Shown here: positions 37,125 through 45,342 of the stretch, piece after piece | How positions within the stretch are numbered: position 1 is the first letter of the stretch | Layout: each line of letters begins with the position of its first letter | Notes under the pieces: generated by a model | What the model was told of the DNA's origin: nothing | What the model saw: the letters and a program-made list of their open reading frames with translations, nothing else | Database searches by the model: none | NCBI GenBank assembly: GCA_002505455.1 | Contig: DAVB01000002.1 | Location: 1-62,588 of the forward strand | Source of the DNA: Euryarchaeota archaeon UBA52 | GTDB lineage: Archaea; Thermoplasmatota; Poseidoniia; Poseidoniales; Thalassarchaeaceae | DNA: 62,588 nt | Direction of reading: 5' to 3' | Program-made: the position numbers and the translations under genes

Positions 37125-38288
37125 ATGGATACGATTGAAGACTTAGGACGGCGTCCTAAGGATGTGACCCGTCGTCTCAACATACTCCTGGTCCATGTCT
37201 GGTTCTGGCCGCATGTCGGAGGAGGGGACAGACACGTCGAGTTGCTCGGCAGAGAACTTGTCGCAAAGGGCCACAAGGTTACGGTTTGGTGTGCAGATGT
37301 TCCTGAACATAGTGAGAAAGAGTTCTCTAGGCACGGAATTTCTGTAGTGCGTATCCCTGCGACCTCGGTACTTGGAGGGGTTGATCCGGTTGTTTCGATA
37401 AAGAATCTCGACATGTCTGATTTTGATGTCGTACACCTTCACGATACGTTACCTATACTAATTAGGAAGACGGCTCTGAAGGCTTCTAAGTTGGGGATTC
37501 CTATTGTCACGACATACCATAACGACTACGTGAAATCGACGTTTATTGGCAGATTGATCAAGCGAATGAGATGGTCTTTTCAAGGCAATAGAACGCTCTC
37601 TTCTTCTGAAATTATTATCGCATTGAGACCCTACTTCGAAGGCCTGCTTAGATCGAAGGGTGCAAGGGGAGAGATTAGGATAATTCCAACTGGATTTGAG
37701 CCTCCTCAGGATTCCCGTAAACGTCCAGAAGGGGTTCCTGAAGGACCGTTCTTGCTTTATCTTTCACGCCTGACTAAACAGAAGGGCGTTGACATCTTGC
37801 TCGATGCATGGAGTTCTATGGATGATACAGAACGGAACGGGCATACGATGGTGGTTGCAGGAACTGGACCCATGGAGCAGGATGTGATTGATGCTTCTAA
37901 TTCACCTTCTGAATCTGATCTTTATCACCTAGGTCTCGTTGACGAGGAGGAGAAATCATGGCTGCTGAAAAATGCATCGGGCCTTGTGCTTCCCTCACGA
38001 TTTGAAGGGTTGCCTGCAATATTGCTAGAGGGGGCATGGACTGGGCTTCCAGTTGCTATGGCGGATGTTAACGGATTGGGGAATTTTGTCGAAGGGGGGG
38101 GTTTCGGGATCACATTTCAGCCGGATAGTGTAATGCAATGTAAACTTGGAATGTTGCGCCTGTCTCTGGCTGAAGATGAGCAGCGGAATTCATGGTCGAA
38201 GAATGGTCAAAATTTCGCAGAAATGTACCTCTGGCCCAAGGTGGCTAACGAGATTGAAGCGGCGTACAATGATGCCGTAAACAAGTGA
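37125..38288 (+). CDS. Family 4 glycosyltransferase (GT-B), copy 1
   Basis: 387 residues from the ATG at 37125; a TATA-like CATTATGCATAC about 24 bases upstream supports it over the ATG at 37089. N-terminal Rossmann half begins RRLNILLVHVWFWPHVGGGD with the Gly-rich acceptor loop; VVHLHDTLPI and TTYHNDYVKSTF follow. The donor half has LLYLSRLTKQKGVDILLDAW and the EX7E-type motif SRFEGLPAILLEGAWTGLP, which holds the nucleotide sugar in retaining GT4 enzymes. No membrane segment. It probably adds sugars to lipid-linked glycans or surface proteins. The second GT4 gene follows after 66 bases. Confidence 0.85.
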   Translation: MDTIEDLGRRPKDVTRRLNILLVHVWFWPHVGGGDRHVELLGRELVAKGHKVTVWCADVPEHSEKEFSRHGISVVRIPATSVLGGVDPVVSIKNLDMSDFDVVHLHDTLPILIRKTALKASKLGIPIVTTYHNDYVKSTFIGRLIKRMRWSFQGNRTLSSSEIIIALRPYFEGLLRSKGARGEIRIIPTGFEPPQDSRKRPEGVPEGPFLLYLSRLTKQKGVDILLDAWSSMDDTERNGHTMVVAGTGPMEQDVIDASNSPSESDLYHLGLVDEEEKSWLLKNASGLVLPSRFEGLPAILLEGAWTGLPVAMADVNGLGNFVEGGGFGITFQPDSVMQCKLGMLRLSLAEDEQRNSWSKNGQNFAEMYLWPKVANEIEAAYNDAVNK

Positions 38289-38354
38289 TTTTCGATCGGA
38301 ACGTGATTGGATACGCTCCGGAAGCGACAATAAGTATCCACCAGAGGGAGCCAT

Positions 38355-39626
38355 ATGCAGACTCGACTGGCGGTCGGGGCGGAAAGCAAACCAAGCCTGC
38401 TGGTGGCTAAGGGATGTTTCGAACCGATGGGTGGTGCTGAGCGAGACCTCATCAGAGTAATTCCAGACTTATGTGAACGTTTTATTGTTACAGTCGCCAC
38501 ATTGAGGCCTTCTGATGAGCTTGAAGAGATATGCTCTAATCTTAGCATTGATCTCCTTCAGCCAGAGAAGCCATGGATAGTGCCCAGGGGATGGCTTAAC
38601 GAAATCTTGCATAGGAAGCAAAGGGGATCATTTCAGCAGTGGGCTTCAATCCCCGGAATAAAGGAGAGAATATCCGATGTAGATGGGATTCATCTTGTCA
38701 GCGGAGATGGCTCAATGGGCATACTACGCCTAGTCGATTCGTCTAAATCAGTACATGTTCACTATCTGGAACCGGATCGAGGTTTGTATGAGGATGTGCT
38801 TCATCTTGATGTCGGAGGTCGGCCCAAAAGACCGCTTTTTCTTACTCGTATCGCACTTTCTTTTGCTAAGTTCTCTGACAGGAGAATGGTGAAGAAAATG
38901 GTTGCATCGCCTAATGTTGTTATTTCTGCTAACTCGAGATACAGCGCTGAGAGGTTTCTTTCTATCTATGGATCTGAAGCGGGAGTCATCCGGCCTAATG
39001 TATCTTCCAAAGAATTTGCCAAGAAGGAGACTGACAGAGAGGAAGGGGCATGGAAAGAGGTAGAGGACCTTCCCGAACCCCCATGGGTGGTGACCATAGG
39101 CGGTTTCAATTGGGTAAAGGGCATTTGGGAATGTATCTCCATGTTGAAAGATTCAGAAGTTGGACTGGCCGTTATAGGTAGAGGTTCGGACGAAGACCTC
39201 TACGCTTTGAAAGAACATGCCAAGCGTTGTGAAGTGGAACTATGGGCCTATAGCGATCTTGATTTAAGTCAGCTAATCGCTACTATGAGGAGGTCTCGCG
39301 CCGTTATTTCAATGGCTCATGGCGAGCCTTTTGGCCTCACAGCCATCGAGGCACTATCGATCGGAGTTCCTGCATTGTTTGTGGATGAAGGCGGTTTTAG
39401 AGACTCGATTGTGGATGGAGTTTGTGGGAGGCTCTTGCCCCGGGATGATCCAATAGCGTGGCATTTAGCGATTGAAGAGGCGGGCGATCCTGAGGTAGCC
39501 GAGCGATGGAAGGTGGCTGGAAGAGCACGGATTTCAGAGTTAGAGCTGGATCCTCAATCTCAGGCCGAATTCATCGGCCATGCACTATTTCCGAATCGAT
39601 CCCCCCTTCATCTTGAAGAGGAATGA
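38355..39626 (+). CDS. Family 4 glycosyltransferase (GT-B), copy 2
   Basis: 423 residues. Acceptor half: LLVAKGCFEPMGGAERDLIRV, the 'GGAER' loop of GT4 enzymes, then SVHVHYLEPDRGLYEDVLH and VVISANSRYSAERF. Donor half: WVVTIGGFNWVKGIWECI, VELWAYSDLDLSQLIATMRR, and SMAHGEPFGLTAIEALSIGVP with the EX7E motif, then LFVDEGGFRDSIVDGVCG. It is only distantly related to the copy just upstream. The pair likely makes part of a surface glycan, but sugar and acceptor cannot be told. Followed by a 15-base gap to a convergent membrane gene. Confidence 0.85.
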   Translation: MQTRLAVGAESKPSLLVAKGCFEPMGGAERDLIRVIPDLCERFIVTVATLRPSDELEEICSNLSIDLLQPEKPWIVPRGWLNEILHRKQRGSFQQWASIPGIKERISDVDGIHLVSGDGSMGILRLVDSSKSVHVHYLEPDRGLYEDVLHLDVGGRPKRPLFLTRIALSFAKFSDRRMVKKMVASPNVVISANSRYSAERFLSIYGSEAGVIRPNVSSKEFAKKETDREEGAWKEVEDLPEPPWVVTIGGFNWVKGIWECISMLKDSEVGLAVIGRGSDEDLYALKEHAKRCEVELWAYSDLDLSQLIATMRRSRAVISMAHGEPFGLTAIEALSIGVPALFVDEGGFRDSIVDGVCGRLLPRDDPIAWHLAIEEAGDPEVAERWKVAGRARISELELDPQSQAEFIGHALFPNRSPLHLEEE

Positions 39627-39641
39627 TGTGCGTTAAATGTC

Positions 39642-40127
39642 CTATCCTAATACCTTCAGAAGTCTGAGGAAACCTAGGAAGACAATTGATGCTAAGAGCC
39701 ACATCATGGCATCCCCGATTTTCGAATGCATATTCCTGTGCGGACTCTTGTGGTAGTCTTCTGAACTTGAGTCTGTCATCGACTTCCCAGACTTACTCAT
39801 CGATATCGTCGCAATCAGGAGTATGACTCCGAGCCAGCCGTGTAAACTTATTAATTCGGAAAATGGTACATCCATCATAACGCCGCGATAGATATCAGCT
39901 GCAATGGCAAGGGCGATTACGGATGCGATGATTGCTGGGGCTTTCTTACCCATGTTCTGATGTTTGCTCATTATCTCGTCTTTCTGTTCATTCGACATCT
40001 TGGCAGTATTCGATTTTCTGCGAATGGACTTTATCGAGCTCCACTGCTTGTACAGGAAATAGGCCGCAGCTATTCCAGCCATGGGATGCGCTAGGATGAC
40101 CAGCGCATCGACCAAGTCCACGCTCAT
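39642..40127 (-). CDS. Four-helix membrane protein, possibly cytochrome b561/DUF4079-like
   Basis: 161 residues. Hydrophobic segments at ~5-24 (LVDALVILAHPMAGIAAAYFL), ~63-80 (APAIIASVIALAIAAD), ~91-108 (LISLHGWLGVILLIATI) and ~138-158 (MMWLLASIVFLGFLRLL). Histidines in or near helices (HP at 14-15, H95, H132) could be haem ligands as in b561-like proteins, but spacing alone does not prove this. I offer it as an unassigned membrane protein. Convergent with the GT4 pair and divergent from the fatty-acid gene, 79 bases apart. Confidence 0.5.
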   Translation of the reverse strand: MSVDLVDALVILAHPMAGIAAAYFLYKQWSSIKSIRRKSNTAKMSNEQKDEIMSKHQNMGKKAPAIIASVIALAIAADIYRGVMMDVPFSELISLHGWLGVILLIATISMSKSGKSMTDSSSEDYHKSPHRNMHSKIGDAMMWLLASIVFLGFLRLLKVLG

Positions 40128-40173
40128 GTAATCCGCGATGAATGATTTCTACTAAGCATTGCCAATTACTGTG

Positions 40174-40182
40174 AAAAAATTG
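40174..40182 (+). promoter_or_regulatory. AT-rich promoter element of the hydroxyacyl-CoA dehydrogenase gene
   Basis: AAAAAATTG lies ~28 bases before the ATG at 40207, a leaderless spacing, and favours that start over the ATG at 40222. Confidence 0.35.
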
Positions 40183-40206
40183 TAGCGACTGGTTCATGAG
40201 ATACCC

Positions 40207-42279
40207 ATGGGACGGCCGGTCATGCATCCAATCGAGCGTATCGCTGTAGTAGGAGCGGGCAACATGGGTTCGGGTATAGCCCAGAAATCCGCTCAGGAGG
40301 GATTCATGGTTCAGATGATCGATAGAGAAAGGGAGTTTGTTGACAGGGGGATCAAGACAATCGAGGGTTTCCTCGATGAAGCGGTCGAGAGGAGGATTCT
40401 CAGTGATTCGGCTGCGAAAAGTACGCTTTCGAGGGTTTCTGGCGCTGTAGGCGTAGGTTCGATAGAGGAACAGACAGATTTGGTCATAGAGGCGGTTTTC
40501 GAAGATTTGGATGTTAAAAAATCGGTATTGGAAGGTCTTTCCTCATCGTGCAATGAAAAGACAATCATAGCAACAAATACCTCGTCATTATCAGTAGAGC
40601 AACTTTCCTTGATGTCAGACCGTCCTGATCGCTTCATAGGGTTGCACTTCTTCTACCACCCCGCAAAGAACAGACTGGTTGAAGTCATACCCTCTTCATC
40701 TACTTCTGATACTTCGATTAAAGCCGTAGTACAATATTGCAGAGCGATGGGGAAAGTTGTGATAGTTTGCAAAGACAGGCCTGGATTCGTTGTTAATCGG
40801 TTCTTCGTGCCATGGTTGAACGAGGCATGCATCCTGTATGATGATGGCATCGGGACCCCTGCTCAGATAGATGCAATTGCTAGAGACTCTTTCGGGATAG
40901 GCATGGGGCCATTTGCTCTTATGAATCTCACAGGCCCGTCAATAGCACTTCATTCAACGGATTACCTGGCTACCCAACTGGATACTGATCGCTTCTCAGG
41001 TGCGGATTGTCTTCGTAAACTAGTGAAAGAAGGCAGAGAATGGGACCTTTCAGGATCCGAGGATTGCGAACGAAGCGTCTCAGAAGAAATTAGGAGGCGC
41101 TTATTGGGAACTATATTCTGCGTATCTTCCCAGATTGTCGAAGAAGGGATATGCTCAATGGAAGATGTCGATAGAGGTGCTAAAGTAGGGTTAAGATGGG
41201 CCAATGGCCCTTTTGAAATGGCAAACTCGATAGGAGTTGATTTGGCCTCCAAACTGGCATCTGAATACGCATCATTAGCTTCGATAGAAAACCCATCATT
41301 GCTCGCCAAACAGGGCTCTGAACCATTCAAATTTGATTTCTTTGACTTGAATCTGGATGGTGAAGTTGCAACAATAACATTCAATCGCCCGGAAGCGATG
41401 AATGCACTCAACGTAGAAGTGATGGCTCAACTCGGAGAGATATGGAAGGATATAGAATCTAATGATTCAATCAAAACGGCAGTTTTCAGAGGTTCAGGAA
41501 AGGCATTCGTAGCAGGTGCAGACATCAGGTTCTTTGTTGACAGGATTGAATCTAATCGAATTAACGAGATACAGGAATTCACAGAAGAAGGACATCGCAT
41601 CTTGAATGCCATTCAATCATCTAGGCTGACTACCATAGCGGTGATTTCTGGTTTGGCTCTAGGAGGGGGATTGGAACTTGCTCTTTGCTGTGATCACAGG
41701 ATTGGGACCCCGAAGACGATGCTCCGATTCCCTGAAACTGGAATAGGAATCTATCCAGGACTCGGAGGGACGCAACGTGCAGTGCAAATCGCTGGTGTAG
41801 AATGTGCTAGATATGCAATAATAGCAGGTAACTGGATGAGTTCAGAAGATTCAATGTCCATGGGATATCTTACGGAAATTGTTGCATTTTCTGATATAGA
41901 AAAAGCAGTATTACGTGCCTCTGATGGGCTTACTGAACCATATGGCCAGCCCTACTCGCCAAGATTGGATAATTCTGAGAGGATAGAAAATATTCTTTCA
42001 TCGTACACTCAAATGGGCATGGAATCGATGATATCAGGTTCATTTGACACAGATAATCAATTCTTGAGCAGACAGGCTAAACTGATTTCGAGAAATGCTC
42101 CTATAGCTATCAAGATGGCTGCAGAGCTCATTGAAATCGCAGACAAGTCGCGAGACGATCGCCGAATTGGCCTGCAAGCAGAATTGGACGGTTTAGATGC
42201 AATCTTCTCGACCAATGATGCGCTCAAAGGCTTGAAATCTGTCCTCGAGGGCTCAAGAGTTTCTTTCGATGGTGCCTAG
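40207..42279 (+). CDS. Fused 3-hydroxyacyl-CoA dehydrogenase / enoyl-CoA hydratase
   Basis: 690 residues, dehydrogenase first and hydratase second, the archaeal order (bacterial FadB is the reverse). NAD-binding VVGAGNMGSGIAQ at ~14-26; catalytic region GLHFFYHPAKNRLVEVIP and a VVNRFFVPWLNEA helix. The second domain starts ~385: ATITFNRPEAMNALN, FRGSGKAFVAGADIRFF (oxyanion hole), SGLALGGGLELALCCDHRIG with the first catalytic Glu and RFPETGIGIYPGLGGTQR with the second. The two steps interconvert trans-2-enoyl-CoA and 3-oxoacyl-CoA in beta-oxidation or its reversal. An acyl-CoA dehydrogenase or thiolase is not in the window. The last bases overlap a 30-residue convergent microprotein. Confidence 0.9.
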   Translation: MGRPVMHPIERIAVVGAGNMGSGIAQKSAQEGFMVQMIDREREFVDRGIKTIEGFLDEAVERRILSDSAAKSTLSRVSGAVGVGSIEEQTDLVIEAVFEDLDVKKSVLEGLSSSCNEKTIIATNTSSLSVEQLSLMSDRPDRFIGLHFFYHPAKNRLVEVIPSSSTSDTSIKAVVQYCRAMGKVVIVCKDRPGFVVNRFFVPWLNEACILYDDGIGTPAQIDAIARDSFGIGMGPFALMNLTGPSIALHSTDYLATQLDTDRFSGADCLRKLVKEGREWDLSGSEDCERSVSEEIRRRLLGTIFCVSSQIVEEGICSMEDVDRGAKVGLRWANGPFEMANSIGVDLASKLASEYASLASIENPSLLAKQGSEPFKFDFFDLNLDGEVATITFNRPEAMNALNVEVMAQLGEIWKDIESNDSIKTAVFRGSGKAFVAGADIRFFVDRIESNRINEIQEFTEEGHRILNAIQSSRLTTIAVISGLALGGGLELALCCDHRIGTPKTMLRFPETGIGIYPGLGGTQRAVQIAGVECARYAIIAGNWMSSEDSMSMGYLTEIVAFSDIEKAVLRASDGLTEPYGQPYSPRLDNSERIENILSSYTQMGMESMISGSFDTDNQFLSRQAKLISRNAPIAIKMAAELIEIADKSRDDRRIGLQAELDGLDAIFSTNDALKGLKSVLEGSRVSFDGA

Positions 42280-42368
42280 TACTTTCTTCTTGGACTTTGA
42301 ATCCAAGCAGGTGCTCTGTATTCTGCAATGGCGCGAACAACAAGATCGACTATTTCCTTTCGGCTCAT
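42276..42368 (-). CDS. Predicted 30-residue microprotein (novel)
   Basis: ATG at 42366-42368, TAG at 42276-42278. GGAG (42377-42380) sits exactly eight bases before the ATG, an ideal Shine-Dalgarno. The peptide begins MSRKEIVDLVVRAI and ends with a basic, aromatic tail (AEYRAPAWIQSPRRKY), looking like an amphipathic helix followed by a Pro-containing basic end. It follows the 36-residue ORF by four bases and overlaps the convergent fused dehydrogenase gene by four. Too short for standard ORF calling. An AbrB- or CoA-carboxylase-like accessory role is pure guesswork, so I propose none. Confidence 0.5.
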   Translation of the reverse strand: MSRKEIVDLVVRAIAEYRAPAWIQSPRRKY

Positions 42369-42372
42369 ATCA

Positions 42373-42483
42373 TCATCTCCTGCTGAATAGAGAAATTGCC
42401 ATCACCAATAGAGAAGGCTTGTTCTCGCTCAAATTCTCAATCTCAATTGCTTCTTCTGCCCAACTCTCTAGCCATTCATCCAT
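42373..42483 (-). CDS. Predicted 36-residue microprotein (novel)
   Basis: ATG at 42481-42483, TGA at 42373-42375. GGAGG (42492-42496) is eight bases before the ATG; an in-frame ATG at 42496-42498 gives five more residues but lies inside the SD. The peptide starts MDEWLESWAEEAIEIENLSE, a very acidic amphipathic helix with two Trp, and ends LVMAISLFSRR. It is followed by the 30-residue ORF in another frame. A third frame of the same segment is open to an ATGA stop/start overlap with that ORF, so a frameshift in a single ancestral gene cannot be excluded. Confidence 0.5.
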   Translation of the reverse strand: MDEWLESWAEEAIEIENLSENKPSLLVMAISLFSRR

Positions 42484-42505
42484 ACTAACTTCCTCCATAC
42501 AACTT

Positions 42506-42522
42506 GGTGTTATTTCAACACC
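42506..42522. promoter_or_regulatory. Perfect inverted repeat, candidate operator
   Basis: GGTGTT-N5-AACACC, six-base arms with five bases between. It lies ahead of the microprotein pair and upstream of the divergent HxlR regulator, and its right half plus context (TCAACACCG, 42515-42523) recurs at 42562-42570. The size and symmetry suit a dimeric winged-helix repressor, so autoregulation by HxlR is likely. Confidence 0.6.
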
Positions 42523-42561
42523 GTCTCAGATAATACCTATTTGAATGATTAAGGTTGCATG

Positions 42562-42570
42562 TCAACACCG
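42562..42570 (+). promoter_or_regulatory. Second operator half-site next to the HxlR TATA box
   Basis: TCAACACCG repeats the right arm of the inverted repeat 47 bases away and ends about ten bases before the TATA element, where bound repressor would block TFB/TBP. Confidence 0.45.
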
Positions 42571-42577
42571 AGGTTTT

Positions 42578-42585
42578 GTTTATAC
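42578..42585 (+). promoter_or_regulatory. TATA box of the HxlR gene
   Basis: GTTTATAC is centred ~26 bases before the ATG at 42608, the exact archaeal leaderless distance. It decides this start over the ATG at 42545. Confidence 0.55.
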
Positions 42586-42607
42586 ACTAGATAATTTTGA
42601 ACGCACC

Positions 42608-43066
42608 ATGAACCGCAACTTTAGGCCTAAGAAGATGGATCAACAGGATATTGTCAAAATTTTAGAATTCATTGAAGATGTGAAAACGACAGGTGGGATG
42701 ATTCGAAGTACGTTTGAAGAATATTCAGACCCCTTGACGGCTATTGAATGGGAAGTAGATGCAGCCGTTGAATGCTTCGAAATATTTAGTTCTAGGTGGA
42801 CGATTGAGATTCTTGCAGCGTTGTATATTGCAGGTGATCGTCGATTTAATGAGATGCGTACTCTGTTGAGAGGCATCAGTAGTAGGACTCTATCTGACAA
42901 ATTGAGTGCGTGTCAGAAGAACGGGCTTGTTGATCGGGTAGTAGAAGAAGGCCCGCCGATAAGAGTGACTTATCGGCTTACAGAACATGGTAGAACATGT
43001 GGCAGATTACTGGGCGTACTGATAGCTTACATGAAAATTGAGAAAGGGCTTGTAGAGAGTGCTTAG
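42608..43066 (+). CDS. HxlR-family winged-helix transcriptional regulator
   Basis: 152 residues from the ATG at 42608. The HxlR core is clear: SSRWTIEILAALYIAGDRRFNEMRTLLRGISSRTLSDKL, given here in parts as RWTIEILAALY, RRFNEMRTLL and GISSRTLSDKLSACQKNGL, with the wing VVEEGPPIRVTYRLTEHG. It has a ~45-residue N-terminal extension of helices before the domain. HxlR proteins are dimeric repressors or activators that often sense aldehydes, quinones or redox state; three Cys (ECFE, ACQK, TCGR) could be redox sensors here. The operator-like inverted repeat between it and the microproteins suggests autoregulation plus control of that pair. Confidence 0.85.
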   Translation: MNRNFRPKKMDQQDIVKILEFIEDVKTTGGMIRSTFEEYSDPLTAIEWEVDAAVECFEIFSSRWTIEILAALYIAGDRRFNEMRTLLRGISSRTLSDKLSACQKNGLVDRVVEEGPPIRVTYRLTEHGRTCGRLLGVLIAYMKIEKGLVESA

Positions 43067-43146
43067 AATATTCTCTGATCTACTGTATTCTTTCGTTGTT
43101 TGAAAATTAGTTACTGGTGGCATTAATCGTAGGGCGTTTGAGATAT

Positions 43147-44550
43147 ATGGGTGGCTCTCAATTAGTCGCGCGAGGGGCATGGGGGTGGATATTGAACCCA
43201 ATTTTCCTATCTACGGAAATTCTATTCATAGATTTCATATTATCAAAATGGTTCTTCATCGAGACTTGTAGCATCGTAGGTTCCTTTGTTTTGTTTGTAT
43301 TCGCAACGATTTACTCATGGTTTGATTTCTCTTCTCAGACTAAATTACAAACCTACGTTATTTGTATGGCTGCAATTTTCGAGTTGGGAATTTTATCCTC
43401 AGAGTTGATGATAGACCGGACATTGATTCAATTGTCTCTCTGTACTGCAATATTGGTTTGTGGGGTATTCCATATCCTTGTACTGAAATTGCGTATAATA
43501 GATGGGTCAATTCATTCTCGTAGTTTGTTTAGAGCCAAGAAATTCAATCCGGAAAATACGACTGTAGAGATTCGAGAACCCGGAATCAGTATAATCATGA
43601 AGACTGGTGATTTGATTCTTCGAAATGACAATTCCAAAATTAGACTTTCAGGTTTGAAGAATCCGGATTTAATCAGAAGGAAATTAATTGACAAATTTGG
43701 AGTATTGCCTCATTTTCAAAGAGCTACCTGGGCAGGAACTCTTTGGATATTTTTGTTCCTCATCATTGTTATCGCGGTGATTGAATGTTGCCTGTTTATT
43801 CTAATCAATCAGGCAATGCCGGCTAATGGCGTCACACAGAGCGTTGGATCGCTTGCGGTTTGGTTCATAGCCAACATGTGTATCTTGAATGTACGGATTC
43901 CGAGATACCCAAATGATCCTGCAGATGACCTTCGTCATCAGACTAAAATTGCTGAGGGAATGTGGACAGAGATATTTCATGAAAAAGATGGATGGGTAAC
44001 AAAACAATTCTTCCGATGCGGGTGGGGGCACAATGATTACACCGAACATAGAGTTCCAGTAATTGGATCGAAGATTTGTGGTAAGTGGAACCCATTGGTA
44101 TTGGTAATCATTCATTCTGCAATGCTAATTTACCAGATGATCGGTGTGAAAAGAAGGATTGTCTATCAGGATTTTATTCGAGCCTTGCCTAAAACAAAAT
44201 TGGAGGTCCGGGCTCCTTACAGGTACAGTCAACAGTGGGTAGAAAACGAATTTGTTTCCGAAAATATGCCTCAAGACGTACATTCTCAAATGAGTGACCT
44301 CCAAGAAGACCTCTCTCGAGTTGGTCTCTTTATCGACGATATGCATGCAGCTAACTTCAGGATAGATCAAGGATCAAAGATTCAAGCGATTGATGGTGAG
44401 CTGTACACTGATGGTGAGGTATTTGTGAAGAGTTTGCTGGTTCGATTGGTTGATGGGCATCGAGTCGAGGGGATGAGCCCGGTTCTAGGTTATGACCGAA
44501 TTGTTAGATGGGTCGATCATAGGGCTTCTGTAGATGATATCTTGCGTTGA
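43147..44550 (+). CDS. Polytopic membrane protein with PH-like domain and kinase-like C-terminus
   Basis: 467 residues from the ATG at 43147; GTG at 43117 adds ten. Four membrane helices lie at ~16-117, then a soluble stretch at ~125-190 (EPGISIIMKTGDLILRND, LSGLKNPDLIRRKLIDKFG) reminiscent of bacterial PH (bPH2/YdbT) domains, then two or three helices (WAGTLWIFLFLIIVIAVIE). Residues ~260-467 look like a protein-kinase-like fold: GMWTEIFHEKDGWVTKQFF with a beta-3 Lys (~286), then LFIDDMHAANFRIDQ resembling a catalytic loop HxxN (Asp ~397, Asn ~403), and IQAIDGE in place of DFG. Base composition is markedly AT-richer than neighbours, suggesting transfer. Kinase assignment is inference; it may be a pseudokinase. 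It follows HxlR by 80 bases and may share regulation. Confidence 0.6.
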   Translation: MGGSQLVARGAWGWILNPIFLSTEILFIDFILSKWFFIETCSIVGSFVLFVFATIYSWFDFSSQTKLQTYVICMAAIFELGILSSELMIDRTLIQLSLCTAILVCGVFHILVLKLRIIDGSIHSRSLFRAKKFNPENTTVEIREPGISIIMKTGDLILRNDNSKIRLSGLKNPDLIRRKLIDKFGVLPHFQRATWAGTLWIFLFLIIVIAVIECCLFILINQAMPANGVTQSVGSLAVWFIANMCILNVRIPRYPNDPADDLRHQTKIAEGMWTEIFHEKDGWVTKQFFRCGWGHNDYTEHRVPVIGSKICGKWNPLVLVIIHSAMLIYQMIGVKRRIVYQDFIRALPKTKLEVRAPYRYSQQWVENEFVSENMPQDVHSQMSDLQEDLSRVGLFIDDMHAANFRIDQGSKIQAIDGELYTDGEVFVKSLLVRLVDGHRVEGMSPVLGYDRIVRWVDHRASVDDILR

Positions 44551-44603
44551 TAGCGAGTCGTTCTTGAAGCGATTGGAATGGATAAAAAGTGTATTCTAAC
44601 CTG

Positions 44604-45290
44604 ATGCTAGAGACCGTTCTTTTCATAGGTTGTTTGTATTTGAGAAGGTTGATGGCGCTGATTCATAGGGTGCTCCAGCCGGGTTGGTTCAACAGAGCTT
44701 TTTCTGTGTCAATGGGCGTCATCGGAATTCCCATTTTGAGTATCCAAGGGATACTCAAAGGATCTCCTGGACACAGTTGGGGGCACCCGTTAAGAGATAA
44801 GATCATGATTACACTAGATCGAAGCCCCGGGATACATTTCAGAGAGCTTCAAAGAAGGCTTGGAGTTGCAAACGGGACGTTGCGTCATCGGCTGTACAGA
44901 ATGGAGAGTGAGGGGGAGGTATTTGTTCAGAGGACTAATGGTCGGGTCTGTTATTATGCAGGCCCGCCTGCTCAATTGGAAATTCTGGATGGTATCAGGA
45001 TATCTAGTGACGCTCGAGCTTCGTCCATATTGCCCGTTGGTCTCTCCGATCTCCAGAGAAAGATTGTGGGTCGTTTGGTGGAGAATGATTCATTCAGGAG
45101 TCAGGCCGATCTAGCCAGATCCCTCGGTAGATCTCGTTCTGCCGTGAACAGTGCAGTGATAGTCCTCAGGAATAGAGGCATAATCCAAGAAGACGCGATC
45201 AAACTAGAGAGTCATCTATCGTGCCTTTCGAATCCAACAGTCGACTATGGTTGGATTGATATGCAAGGCAGAGTCGGTGTTCGAGGGTGA
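44604..45290 (+). CDS. Two-domain winged-helix protein with hydrophobic N-terminus
   Basis: 228 residues from the ATG at 44604; ATG 44652 and GTG 44589 are alternatives, and GATAAAAAG at 44581-44589 is a TATA-like element. The first ~50 residues contain hydrophobic stretches (LMLETVLFIGCLYL, SVSMGVIGIPILSIQGI), so membrane attachment is possible. Winged helix 1 at ~65-120: RDKIMITLDRSPGIHFRELQ, then RRLGVANGTLRHRLYRME and a wing with VCYYAGPP. Winged helix 2 at ~145-200: LQRKIVGRLVENDSFRSQAD, then LARSLGRSRSAVNSAVIVL. Tandem wHTH proteins of this type are common archaeal regulators; effector and target are unknown. Confidence 0.75.
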   Translation: MLETVLFIGCLYLRRLMALIHRVLQPGWFNRAFSVSMGVIGIPILSIQGILKGSPGHSWGHPLRDKIMITLDRSPGIHFRELQRRLGVANGTLRHRLYRMESEGEVFVQRTNGRVCYYAGPPAQLEILDGIRISSDARASSILPVGLSDLQRKIVGRLVENDSFRSQADLARSLGRSRSAVNSAVIVLRNRGIIQEDAIKLESHLSCLSNPTVDYGWIDMQGRVGVRG

Positions 45291-45342
45291 ATGGTCCTCT
45301 TTGATTGGCAACACTGATGGGCCGGTAGTTTGAGTTCCCCAT

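Noticed and set aside
42269..42544. Plus-strand ORF of 91 codons between the fatty-acid gene and HxlR
   Set aside because: It overlaps the end of the preceding gene, has no ribosome-binding site, reads like low-complexity Ser/Ile, and is antisense to two better-supported microproteins.
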